Shown: piece after piece, positions 11,452 to 19,974 of the stretch
How the letters are laid out: each line of letters starts with the position of its first letter
Position numbering within the stretch: position 1 is the first letter of the stretch
NCBI GenBank assembly: GCA_003135135.1
Contig: PLDK01000017.1
Location: 77,715-141,714 of the forward strand
Source of the DNA: Deltaproteobacteria bacterium
Lineage (GTDB): Bacteria; Desulfobacterota; Binatia; Binatales; Binataceae
Length of the DNA: 64,000 nucleotides
Direction: 5' to 3'
The notes under the pieces: model-generated
Told to the model about the DNA's origin: nothing
Seen by the model: the letters and a program-made list of their open reading frames with translations, nothing else
The model's database searches: none
Position numbers and translations under genes: made by a program

Positions 11452-13193
11452 AAACCGCCGCGCACATTGTTTCAGCAACTCCCGGTCCGCACGCAGTTTG
11501 GGTCCAGGGAGTCACCTTTACCTACCACGGCGCCGACCGTCCCGCCCTTCGAGCGGTAAGCTTCGTGCAGTCCGCCGGTGAGATGATCGGCGTGATGGGC
11601 GCGTCGGGCGCGGGCAAGTCCACGCTCGCCAAATGCCTCAATCGCATCATCCCGGAGTTCGAGGACGGCGATTTTCGCGGCACGATCGAAATCGCAGGCG
11701 AGCCGCTCGAGCATCTTCGCGTCTGCGACGTCGCGCCGAAGGTGGGCATGGTCTTCCAGGATTTTGAGTCGCAATTGTTTTCGACCAACGTCGCGCACGA
11801 AGTGGCGTTCGCGATGGAACAGGTCGGCATGGATCGCGCCGAGATGGATAGGCGAATCATTCCCGCGCTCGAGGCGGTTGGGCTGCGCGGCTTCGAGCAT
11901 CGCGATCCAATGTCGCTGTCGGGCGGCGAGAAGCAGCGCCTGGCGATCGCGTCGGTGCTGGCGCTGCGGCCGGCTGTCATCGTGCTCGACGAGCCGACCA
12001 CCGATCTCGATCCCGAGGGCAGGGCGGAAGTCTTCGAGTTGATAGCCAAGCTGCGCACGCAAGGCTTGAGCCTGATCGTTATCGAGCACGAGTCCGAGGA
12101 ACTGCGCGCTGCCGATCGGATCATGGTATTGCGCGAGGGGGAAATCGCCGTGGACGGTCCGCCTGCCGAGGTGTTCGCGCGCACCGACCTGCTCATGGGA
12201 TGCGGCGTACGCCCGCCCGGACTGGGCCACGCACTCAAACTGCTCGGGATCGACGCACAACCGGAGAACGTCGAGCAGGCTTGCGACGCGATCGTGCGCG
12301 CCTACCCGCGCCTCGCCGCAACTTTGGTTGACAACATCGCCGATCCCCGCGCATCCGAACCCCCGGCGACTGCCGAAAACGCCTCGACCGGCTCCGCATT
12401 TATGGCGATCGAGGATGTGAGCTTCAGCTACGCGGGCGGGCCGCGCGTGCTCGATTCGATCGATCTGAGAGTCGAAGGCGGCGACTTCATCGCGATAGTC
12501 GGGCAGAACGGCTCCGGCAAAACCACTTTGGCCAAGCAAATCGTCGGTCTGCTCCAGCCGGCCACGGGCCGCGTGATAATCGAAGGCAAGAACCGCGCGC
12601 AGATGCGGCCGGCCGAGACGGCGCGCGAAGTCGCGTACGTTTTCCAGAATCCGGACCATCAGATTTTCGCCGCCACGGTCCAGGAGGAAGTCGCATTCGG
12701 CCCGCGCAACTTCGGCCTGGCGGACGGCGAGATTCGGCGTCGATGCGACGAAGCGCTCGAGGCGGTCGGCCTTCTAAGCGAGCGCCAGAGCGACCCGTTC
12801 CTGCTCAGCAAGGGCGAGCGCCAGCGCCTGGCGGTTGCGAGCGTGCTCGTGCTCAGGCCGCGGATGCTGATTCTCGACGAACCGACCACCGGCCTGGACC
12901 ATCGCGAGCAACTTCGGATGATGGCGCTGGTGCGCGACCTCAACCGCGCCGGAATCGCGATCGTGATCATCACCCATACGCCGTGGCTGGTCGCGGAGTA
13001 CGCGCGGCGCGTCGTGCTGCTGCGCAAAGGCGCCAAGATTTTCGACGGCGGCGTGCGCGAGTTCTTCATGCAGGACGAACTGCTGCGGTCGTCGTCATTC
13101 CGGGCGCCGGAGATCACCGAGTTGAGCCGCCGCTTCGGGACGCTGGCGCTGACGACCGACGAATTCGTCGCGTGGGTCAAGGGGCGCGCCTGA
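11448..13193 (+). CDS. ECF transporter energizing ATPase, two fused ABC domains
   Basis: Two Walker A (GASGAGKST, GQNGSGKTT), two signature/Walker B sets (LSGGEKQRLAIAS..VLDEP; LSKGERQRLAVAS..ILDEP); GTG start overlapping preceding stop. Confidence 0.92.
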   Translation: MKTAAHIVSATPGPHAVWVQGVTFTYHGADRPALRAVSFVQSAGEMIGVMGASGAGKSTLAKCLNRIIPEFEDGDFRGTIEIAGEPLEHLRVCDVAPKVGMVFQDFESQLFSTNVAHEVAFAMEQVGMDRAEMDRRIIPALEAVGLRGFEHRDPMSLSGGEKQRLAIASVLALRPAVIVLDEPTTDLDPEGRAEVFELIAKLRTQGLSLIVIEHESEELRAADRIMVLREGEIAVDGPPAEVFARTDLLMGCGVRPPGLGHALKLLGIDAQPENVEQACDAIVRAYPRLAATLVDNIADPRASEPPATAENASTGSAFMAIEDVSFSYAGGPRVLDSIDLRVEGGDFIAIVGQNGSGKTTLAKQIVGLLQPATGRVIIEGKNRAQMRPAETAREVAYVFQNPDHQIFAATVQEEVAFGPRNFGLADGEIRRRCDEALEAVGLLSERQSDPFLLSKGERQRLAVASVLVLRPRMLILDEPTTGLDHREQLRMMALVRDLNRAGIAIVIITHTPWLVAEYARRVVLLRKGAKIFDGGVREFFMQDELLRSSSFRAPEITELSRRFGTLALTTDEFVAWVKGRA

Positions 13194-13981
13194 TGCCGAT
13201 TTATCTGTACATCGATCGCGGCACGTTCGTTCATCGGCTGCATCCGACGGTCAAGGTGTTCGCGCTCTTCGTCATGTTCTGGTCGGTGTATTGGGTGGAC
13301 AATCCAATCGCGCTCGCGCCGGTCGGATTGGTCATGCTGTGGATCGCGCAGCTCACCGATTCGTGGCCGAACTTCTACCGGCTGCGATGGTTGTTCGCGA
13401 TTCTGGTTTTCACCACGACGATTGCGTGGATGGTTTTCTACCGGCGCGGCGCGGTGCTGGTGAACGTGCCGATTTTTCACGTCAGCAGGTTGTCGCTGGT
13501 ATTTGGCGTCGGGCGCGGGATCAAGCTGGCGGAGCTGCTGGCGGCGTCGGTGCTGTTTCTTTCGACCACCAAGATCGAGGAGTTCACCTACGGACTGCAA
13601 CGGATACGGGTGCCGTATCGGGTCGGCTTCGCGATCTCACTTTCATTCCGGCTGGTTCCGTTGTTTATCGACTCGGCCGTCACGATCGTCGATGCGCAGC
13701 GGTTGCGCGGCTACGATTTCAACGAGGGCGGACCGATCGAGCGCGTGCGGCGCTACGTGCCGGTGGTGATTCCGGTTTTCATGGGCGCGCTGCGCAAGGC
13801 CAACAACATGGCGATGGCTCTGGAAGCGCGCGGCTTCGGATTCAGCCACGAGCCGACGACCTTTATCGATTACCCGGTTACGCCTGCGGATATCACGGCG
13901 TTCGCGTTTCTGATCGGACTCGGTGCGCTATACTTCATGCTCTACTGGACGGGGCTGGGCGGAATCGGTCCGCTGAAGTAG
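13193..13981 (+). CDS. ecfT: ECF transporter T component (EcfT)
   Basis: LHPTVKVFALFV, GFAISLSFRLVPLFIDSAVTIVDAQRLRGYDF, MALEARGFG (EcfT coupling ARG motif); TGATG overlap with ATPase. Confidence 0.9.
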   Translation: MPIYLYIDRGTFVHRLHPTVKVFALFVMFWSVYWVDNPIALAPVGLVMLWIAQLTDSWPNFYRLRWLFAILVFTTTIAWMVFYRRGAVLVNVPIFHVSRLSLVFGVGRGIKLAELLAASVLFLSTTKIEEFTYGLQRIRVPYRVGFAISLSFRLVPLFIDSAVTIVDAQRLRGYDFNEGGPIERVRRYVPVVIPVFMGALRKANNMAMALEARGFGFSHEPTTFIDYPVTPADITAFAFLIGLGALYFMLYWTGLGGIGPLK

Positions 13982-14043
13982 CGTACAACCTGGCCGTTGC
14001 GTACTATCGGCCAATAATCAGGGCCACATCACGGGGCGTACCA

Positions 14044-15093
14044 ATGAGCATCAAGTCGGAATATCTCAAACGGCCGATCGAACACGTCGATATCACGCGC
14101 GAAAGCGTCGTGCCGATCGTCGAGGCGATGGGGCAAATGGCATACAGCGCCCGCGACCTGCATCGCGCGGCGACGATTTACGATCGGATGCTGCGCGATC
14201 ACGACTGCGGAATAATCCTTTGCCTGGCGGGTTCGCTCATCAGCGCCGGGCTGAAGCGGGTCTTCACCGATATGATTCGCAATCACATGGTCGATGCGAT
14301 CGTGAGCACCGGCGCAAACATCGTCGATCAGGACTTCTTCGAAGCACTCGGCTTCAAGCACTGGATGGCCGAGGAGCGATTCAAGTACGGGCTCGACGAT
14401 GACAAGCTGCGCGGACTGCATATCGATCGCATCTACGACACGCTTATCGACGAAGACGAACTGCGCGTGTGCGACGAGACGGTTCAGGAAATCGCCGACC
14501 GTCTCGACCCGCGGCCGTATTCGTCGCGCGAATTCGTCGGCGAGATGGGCAAGTACCTGGCCGAGGCGGGTGCGAAGACCGGCGCCAGTATCGTGCTCGA
14601 GGCGTATCGCGAGGAGGTGCCAGTTTTCTGCCCGGCCTTTAGCGACTGCTCGGCCGGATTCGGACTGGTGGCGCATCAGGCGGCGCGGCACGGAAAACCC
14701 AAGGTCTCGCTCGACAGCGCCAAGGATTTTTACGAGTTGACGCGGCTCAAGGTGAAGAACGAAAACACCGGGCTGTTCATGATCGGCGGCGGTGTGCCGA
14801 AGAATTTCGCGCAGGATATCGTGGTCGCTGCCGAAGTGCTGGGGCATGACGTGCCGATGCATAAGTACGCGATTCAGATCACCGTGGCCGACGTGCGCGA
14901 CGGCGCGCTCTCGGGCAGCACGCTCAAAGAGGCGAGCAGCTGGGGCAAGGTCGATACGACCTATGAGCAGATGGTGTATTGCGAGGCGACGATCGCCGTG
15001 CCGCTGATCGTGGGCTACGCGTATCACAAGCGGGGATGGGAAGGACGCACCTCGCGCAAGTGGAGCTCAGCGCTGGATAAGGATCAGGTATAG
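14044..15093 (+). CDS. Deoxyhypusine synthase-like family protein
   Basis: ILCLAGSLISAGLKRVFTDMIRNHMVDAIVSTGANIVDQDFFEALG, FMIGGGVPKNFAQDI, SSWGKVD: DHS-family motifs. Confidence 0.85.
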   Translation: MSIKSEYLKRPIEHVDITRESVVPIVEAMGQMAYSARDLHRAATIYDRMLRDHDCGIILCLAGSLISAGLKRVFTDMIRNHMVDAIVSTGANIVDQDFFEALGFKHWMAEERFKYGLDDDKLRGLHIDRIYDTLIDEDELRVCDETVQEIADRLDPRPYSSREFVGEMGKYLAEAGAKTGASIVLEAYREEVPVFCPAFSDCSAGFGLVAHQAARHGKPKVSLDSAKDFYELTRLKVKNENTGLFMIGGGVPKNFAQDIVVAAEVLGHDVPMHKYAIQITVADVRDGALSGSTLKEASSWGKVDTTYEQMVYCEATIAVPLIVGYAYHKRGWEGRTSRKWSSALDKDQV

Positions 15094-15121
15094 CAGGGGA
15101 AGGGTAGATCACTTTATTGAA

Positions 15122-15184
15122 TGTGAAACCCGCCTGGGTTTCACACTTCCTTGGGCAGGGGTGAGCCCTGCACCCGGTGTTAAG
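15122..15184. repeat. Copy 1 (partial) of dispersed palindromic repeat: hairpin TGTGAAACCC-GCCT-GGGTTTCACA plus GCAGGGG-TGA-GCCCTGC
   Basis: Direct reading; partner copies at 16749 and 22459. Confidence 0.8.
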
Positions 15185-15277
15185 GCCGCGCTCCGTTGTC
15201 GCGCGCGCCGCATAATAAGTTATATTCCGCCCCGACACCGGCTTATCCGGGCGCCGCAATTCCCAAGGAGTCGTCTT

Positions 15278-16705
15278 ATGCCCAAAGCAGCGAAGAAGCA
15301 GCAAGAGCCCTCCGGACCTTTCGGAGATATGTTCCCCTACCGCGAAACCTTCGAAACCTACCGCGAGCTGCCCAAGAAGAGCCGGCAGCCCGAGGAGGTC
15401 ATGCGTGAGTTGCGCAGCATCGCGCGCAAGGAAAACGTGCGCTGGCAGACCGGCCAGATCTCGGGCACCTACTTCCACGGCGGGATGGAGCACTTTGCCT
15501 ACCTCAACCGCGTGTTTGCGCTTTTCTCGCACGTCAACCTGCTGCATCGCGACATGTGCCCGAGCGGCACCAAATTCGAAGGCGAGATAATCGCGATGAC
15601 CGCGCGGATGCTGGGCGCGGAGCTGGCGCGCGAGCAGGATCCGCAGGCCGACATATGCGGAGCGATCACTTCGGGCGGCACCGAGAGCATCATCCTGCCG
15701 ATGCTGGCGTATCGGGAGAAAGCCAAAGCCGAGCGCGGAATTACGGCGCCCGAGATGGTGGCGCCGGAGACGATTCATCCGGCATTTTCCAAGGGCGCGC
15801 ACTTTTTCGGCATCAAGCTGATTCGCGTGCCGGTCGGAGCCGATTACCTGGCCGACGTGGACGCGATGCGGCGCGCGATCGGTCCCAACACCATCGCGAT
15901 CGCGGGTTCGGCGGCGAATTTCCCGCACGGGCTGATCGATCCGATCGAGAAGTTGTCCGCGCTTGCGCTCGAAGCCGGCGTCGGTCTGCATGTCGATAGC
16001 TGCTTCGGCGGTTTTATCCTGCCGTGGATCGCAAAGCTCGGATACGACGTTCCGGCGTTCGACTTCCGCCTGCCGGGCGTCACCTCGATGTCCTGCGATA
16101 CGCACAAATGGGGCTACGGGCTGAAGGGCGCGTCGGTGGTGCTCTATCGCAATCGCGCGTTGCGGCGGCACATGTACTTTGCCGTGACCGACTGGCCGGG
16201 TGGGTTGTATGCGTCGCCCACGGTGGCGGGCACCCGCTCGGCGGGAATCAGCGCATCGACATGGGCGGCGATGGTCACGTTCGGCGAGGAGGGCTACCTG
16301 AAGGCGACCCGCCACATCATGAAGGCGGCGGACACGATCAAGGCGGGGATCGCAAAAATTCCCGAGCTCAAGATTATCGGCAAGCCGACCTACTGCATCG
16401 GGATTACGTCGGACAAGGTGGACATCTACCACGTCAACGATTTTCTCGTGGAGCATGGATGGCGGCTTAACGGGCTGCAGCGGCCCGCGGGCTTTCATAT
16501 GTGCGTCACCTTGCTCCAGACACTTCCCGGAGTGGCGACGCGTTTCGTCAGAGACATCGCGGCCGGCGTCGAGTATGCGAAGAAAATCCCGGCGACGCCC
16601 GCGCGCAGCGGTGCGATGTACGGCGGCGGCGCGTCCTCGCTCGATCCATCGATGGTGAATGAACTGATACTGGCGTATCTCGACGCGAGCACCGACCTCC
16701 CGTAA
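15278..16705 (+). CDS. PLP-dependent decarboxylase/lyase, sphingosine-1-phosphate lyase-like (group II decarboxylase fold)
   Basis: GAITSGGTESIILPMLAYREKA, HVDSCFGGFILPW, SMSCDTHKWGYGLKGASVVLYRN (PLP Lys region); RBS AAGGAG upstream. Confidence 0.83.
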   Translation: MPKAAKKQQEPSGPFGDMFPYRETFETYRELPKKSRQPEEVMRELRSIARKENVRWQTGQISGTYFHGGMEHFAYLNRVFALFSHVNLLHRDMCPSGTKFEGEIIAMTARMLGAELAREQDPQADICGAITSGGTESIILPMLAYREKAKAERGITAPEMVAPETIHPAFSKGAHFFGIKLIRVPVGADYLADVDAMRRAIGPNTIAIAGSAANFPHGLIDPIEKLSALALEAGVGLHVDSCFGGFILPWIAKLGYDVPAFDFRLPGVTSMSCDTHKWGYGLKGASVVLYRNRALRRHMYFAVTDWPGGLYASPTVAGTRSAGISASTWAAMVTFGEEGYLKATRHIMKAADTIKAGIAKIPELKIIGKPTYCIGITSDKVDIYHVNDFLVEHGWRLNGLQRPAGFHMCVTLLQTLPGVATRFVRDIAAGVEYAKKIPATPARSGAMYGGGASSLDPSMVNELILAYLDASTDLP

Positions 16706-16748
16706 CCGGGCCGGCTCCGGAGGACGACGGCCTACGGCGGCGATGGAC

Positions 16749-16785
16749 GTTAAGAAAAGATGCGGGCTTCGCCCGGTTAGAAGGG
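16749..16785. repeat. Copy 2 (partial) of dispersed repeat: GTTAAGAAAAGATGCGGGCTTCGCCCGGTTAGAAGGG
   Basis: Near-identical to 22503-22540. Confidence 0.8.
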
Positions 16786-16959
16786 GTCAGAGATAAGATT
16801 CGAGTCCGCTCGGCTTCGCCCGGGATGATTGGAGGGCGAGTGTCAATCGGGCTTAGGCGGCGGTGGTCTAAAGGGCGATCACGTAATCAGAGCGGCAGGC
16901 CCCGACGCGAGGTTAATTCGCATCGAACAGGTCTGCCGCTCCGCAGGCGAAATACCTTG

Positions 16960-17280
16960 CTAGTAGTTGCTGGTACTACTATTCGAGGTGTGCTCGCTCG
17001 AGCTGTTACCGGGCGAGCCCTGTTGCGAATTCGAAGAGGATGAGTGTTCGCTGGTTGTGGCCGGGGGCGCTACGACGACCGGGCCCGGCACCACGACTAC
17101 CGGGGGAGGTGCAACCATTACCGGGGCCGGCACCGCGACGACTGCCGGCGGCGACGAAGTCGTGGTCTGGCTCGTCGAGCTTTGGGTGTCACTGCTGCTT
17201 TGAGCGAAGCCGACGGCTACGCTTCCGAACAGCACCGCGATCCCAAAGGACAGAGCTGCAGTTTTCAATGAGCGTCTCAT
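16960..17280 (-). CDS. Small secreted Ser/Thr/Pro/Val-rich low-complexity protein
   Basis: Signal peptide MRRSLKTAALSFGIAVLFGSVAVGFAQ followed by VVVPGPVVVAPP and S/T/N-rich tail. Confidence 0.6.
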   Translation of the reverse strand: MRRSLKTAALSFGIAVLFGSVAVGFAQSSSDTQSSTSQTTTSSPPAVVAVPAPVMVAPPPVVVVPGPVVVAPPATTSEHSSSSNSQQGSPGNSSSEHTSNSSTSNY

Positions 17281-17493
17281 AATAATATCTCCATTAGTTC
17301 TCGTAATGCGAGGTTCACTGTGAGAGTAAGATGGTGTTCAGCTGCATAGCAATGACGTCTGCGGTGCTGACTGCAGTTTGAGTGCTCAGGAGAACTCGCT
17401 TGCCGGTTATTTCACGGGACGTTGGAGGAAGCAGACTATCTCGAAGAGATTGTGGCGGGGCCTAAACTCGGAGCCAGGGTGCTTCAGGAGGAA

Positions 17494-17886
17494 ATGATGA
17501 TGAGGACCGTAGTTATCGTCGCGCGTATTCTCTTGGGCCTGGTGTTCCTGGTCTTCGGTTTGAACGGGCTGTTGCATTTCATGCCGAATCCTCCGGAACC
17601 GCTGCCGGCGGTTGCGTTCTTCGGCGCGCTTGCGCAGACGGGTTACATGTTCGCGCTGATTTTCGGGCCCCAGGTGATAGGAGGAGCGCTGCTGGTGCTG
17701 GGCGTGGCAGTGCCGTTTGCGCTGGTGATTCTGGCTCCCGTGATCGTGAACATCGTCGCGTTCCACGTGTTTCTCTCGCCGGCACTATTGCCGATGGCGA
17801 TCGTGGTGGCTGCGATCGAGGCGATCCTGGCATGGCATTATCGCGCGGCGTTCGCGCCGCTGTTCGGCGCCGCCTCCCGTCCGTGA
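17494..17886 (+). CDS. DoxX-family membrane protein
   Basis: VVIVARILLGLVFLVFGLNGLLHFMP..., four TM segments. Confidence 0.75.
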   Translation: MMMRTVVIVARILLGLVFLVFGLNGLLHFMPNPPEPLPAVAFFGALAQTGYMFALIFGPQVIGGALLVLGVAVPFALVILAPVIVNIVAFHVFLSPALLPMAIVVAAIEAILAWHYRAAFAPLFGAASRP

Positions 17887-17920
17887 CCGAATTGTCGCGG
17901 GCGCGGGTTGCCAAAGCGAA

Positions 17921-17997
17921 GAGGGGAGCGCGTTGATGAACGCGCTCCCCTCAGTTGAAAAAAGTCGGAATCCGGTGGGCCGGCGGTCCTGCCCCCT
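17921..17997. repeat. Downstream hairpin/GC block copy 1 (GAGGGGAGCGCGTT-GATG-AACGCGCTCCCCTC ... GGGCCGGCGGTCCTGCCC)
   Basis: 14-bp perfect stem; block repeated at 18649-18719. Confidence 0.8.
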
Positions 17998-18004
17998 TTT
18001 TTTA

Positions 18005-18619
18005 CTAGTCCGTCCTCCAGCCACTCAGTTTCAGTGAGACCTCATTCGAAGTGTCGCTGTGCGTGCCCGTGAACGTCCCCCATCCCGAGAGCGCCTTACT
18101 GGGCGGGGGAGTACCTGAAATTCCCCAACCTCCCGACAGCGTCTCCTGGTCTTCGGTTCCGCTGGGATTCTTGCTCGAGAACCCGGTCAGCTTCTCGCAC
18201 GAAACTCCCCCAAAGTTGACGGTAGCCGTATCGCCGCTGCCGTCCGTTATCGCAAAAGCGCCAAGAAACAGGTCGCACTGCGGACTGGGTCCAGGCGAGA
18301 CCGGGGTAGCGGTGGCAGGATTGAATCCAACGTCTGCTGTGACGAAGAAATTCGTCACCGTTTTGAGGTCGCTTCCGGAGATCGTGGCGGGGGTAACCTC
18401 GTTGCAAGAGCAATTGCCGGAGCTTGAGCAACTATAATCATCGACCCAAGAGTCGCCAGTGCCAGTACATGGCAGCGTGGCACTCACTGAGGTTGACGTC
18501 CCTTTGACCGCAATTTTGATGGCCTTGGTCGCAGGTCCGGAATGGCCGGAACCATGCGCAAGTGCGACGCCCGCGCAAAGCAAGATGGCAGTGAAGGACA
18601 CCAGAAGAGATTTGTACAT
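18005..18619 (-). CDS. Secreted protein of unknown function, tandem paralogue A
   Basis: Signal peptide; shares SPGPSPQC, SSKNPSG, GGWGISGTP, SGWGTFTGT with 18729-19367. Confidence 0.75.
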   Translation of the reverse strand: MYKSLLVSFTAILLCAGVALAHGSGHSGPATKAIKIAVKGTSTSVSATLPCTGTGDSWVDDYSCSSSGNCSCNEVTPATISGSDLKTVTNFFVTADVGFNPATATPVSPGPSPQCDLFLGAFAITDGSGDTATVNFGGVSCEKLTGFSSKNPSGTEDQETLSGGWGISGTPPPSKALSGWGTFTGTHSDTSNEVSLKLSGWRTD

Positions 18620-18648
18620 GTTGTTTTCGCTTTTTTGTTTTCGCGGCG

Positions 18649-18719
18649 AGGAGCGCCTTGACGAACGCGCTCCCGTCAGTTGAAAAAACTCGAAATCCGG
18701 GGGGCCGGCGGTCCTGCCC
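18649..18719. repeat. Downstream hairpin/GC block copy 2 (degenerate)
   Basis: gaggagcgccttgacgaacgcgctcccgtcagttgaaaaaactcgaaatccggggggccggcggtcctgccc, aligned with 17921-17997. Confidence 0.75.
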
Positions 18720-18728
18720 GGTCTTACA

Positions 18729-19367
18729 CTACTTCGTTTGCCAACCGCTCAGTGTCAGTGAGACCGCATTGGTAGCCTTGATATTCGTGCCCGTGAACGT
18801 TCCCCATCCCGAGTTCGTCTGAGTGGGCGCGGGAGTGCCTGAAATTCCCCAACCTCCCGAGATCGTATTGTCGGGTTCGTTTCCGCTGGGGTTCTTGCTC
18901 GAGACCCCAATGAGCTTTTTGCACGAAACTCCCACCAAGTTGAGGGTCGTCACATTGCTGCTGCTGTCGGTTGTCGTAAGAGCGCCAAGAATCAGGTTGC
19001 ACTGCGGATTGGGCCCTGGAGAGACCGGGGTCACGGTGACAGGATTGATGCCGGAATCGCTGGTGATGAAGAAATCCGACACCGATCCGCCTGAGCGCCC
19101 GGCTCCGGAGAGCGTGGCATCGGTAACCGTGATGCACTGGCAATTACCGGAGGGGCAAGCATAAGCGTCGAGCCAGGAAGTGTCGCCAGTGTCAACACAT
19201 TGCCCGTTAGCACCCACGTATCCGCTGGACGCCGTGGCACCAGTCCCTTTGATCGTAAGTTTGATGGACTTGGTCCCGGATCCGGAACCATGCGCAAGCG
19301 CCACGCCTGCGAACAGCACCGCGATACCCAAAGACAAAGCCGCAGTTTTTAAGACGTTTTTCACCAT
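18729..19367 (-). CDS. Secreted protein of unknown function, tandem paralogue B
   Basis: Signal peptide MVKNVLKTAALSLGIAVLFAGVALA; shared motifs with paralogue A. Confidence 0.75.
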   Translation of the reverse strand: MVKNVLKTAALSLGIAVLFAGVALAHGSGSGTKSIKLTIKGTGATASSGYVGANGQCVDTGDTSWLDAYACPSGNCQCITVTDATLSGAGRSGGSVSDFFITSDSGINPVTVTPVSPGPNPQCNLILGALTTTDSSSNVTTLNLVGVSCKKLIGVSSKNPSGNEPDNTISGGWGISGTPAPTQTNSGWGTFTGTNIKATNAVSLTLSGWQTK

Positions 19368-19583
19368 GATACCTCGATACCTCTATTAGTTTGTCTGATT
19401 GATTTAGCTCCCCGAATAAGAATGTTTTCATACCGCGCTGTCATCCGCAAGTCCGTGCCGCGTCACCGGCGCTCGGCAATTCAAAAGGACGCCGGATTCG
19501 TGGCGGGTGATTTTGCCCGCGCCGCTGCGCCGTGCTAATTATCACGGGCTTAATCAGGTGTATTTCATCAGAAGGACGATGCG

Positions 19584-19856
19584 ATGCTGTTCGTGATTAT
19601 CGGCCATGACGGACCCGAAGGCGCTGCGCTGAGGCCGCGGGTACGGCCGGCTCATCTCGACAACCTGCGCCCGCTGGATCGAGCCGGCAAGGTGAAGATC
19701 GCGGGGCCGTTCACCGACGGCAGCGGCAGCCTCATCATCGTGGATATGGAGAGCGAGGCGGAAGCGATCGCGTTTGCCAATAGCGATCCGTACACGACCG
19801 GCGGCGTGTTCGAGCGCGTCGAGGTGAAGCCGCTGCGGCAGGTTTTTCCGGAGTGA
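19584..19856 (+). CDS. YciI-like domain protein
   Basis: LFVIIGHDGPEG..RP.HL..L..LDRAGKVKIAGPFTDGSGSLIIVDMESEAEAIAFANSDPYTTGGVFERVEVKP. Confidence 0.85.
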   Translation: MLFVIIGHDGPEGAALRPRVRPAHLDNLRPLDRAGKVKIAGPFTDGSGSLIIVDMESEAEAIAFANSDPYTTGGVFERVEVKPLRQVFPE

Positions 19857-19866
19857 GAGGAACGGC

Positions 19867-19946
19867 ACCCTCACCTAACCGGCCGCCAGGCGGCCGGCCG
19901 CCGTGTGCCCGTGGCACGTCCCGTGAAGTAACGGGCGAGGTATTGG
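19867..19946. repeat. Intergenic palindromic repeat (ACCCTCACCT...CCCGTGAAGTAACGGGCGAGGTATTGG)
   Basis: Shares both ends with the in-gene copy at 30762-30823. Confidence 0.75.
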
Positions 19947-19974
19947 ACATGGAGAGTTAGCGAAGGAAAACAGA

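Noticed and set aside
11472-12659. 395-aa minus-strand ORF antisense to the ECF ATPase
   Set aside because: Shadow ORF; the plus strand carries duplicated ABC signatures
12743-13192. N-terminal extension of the EcfT ORF
   Set aside because: Extension is out-of-frame reading of the ATPase gene; the coupled ATG at 13193 is the plausible start
14924-16498. 524-aa minus-strand ORF antisense to the S1P-lyase-like gene
   Set aside because: Shadow ORF; the plus strand has strong PLP-enzyme motifs and an RBS
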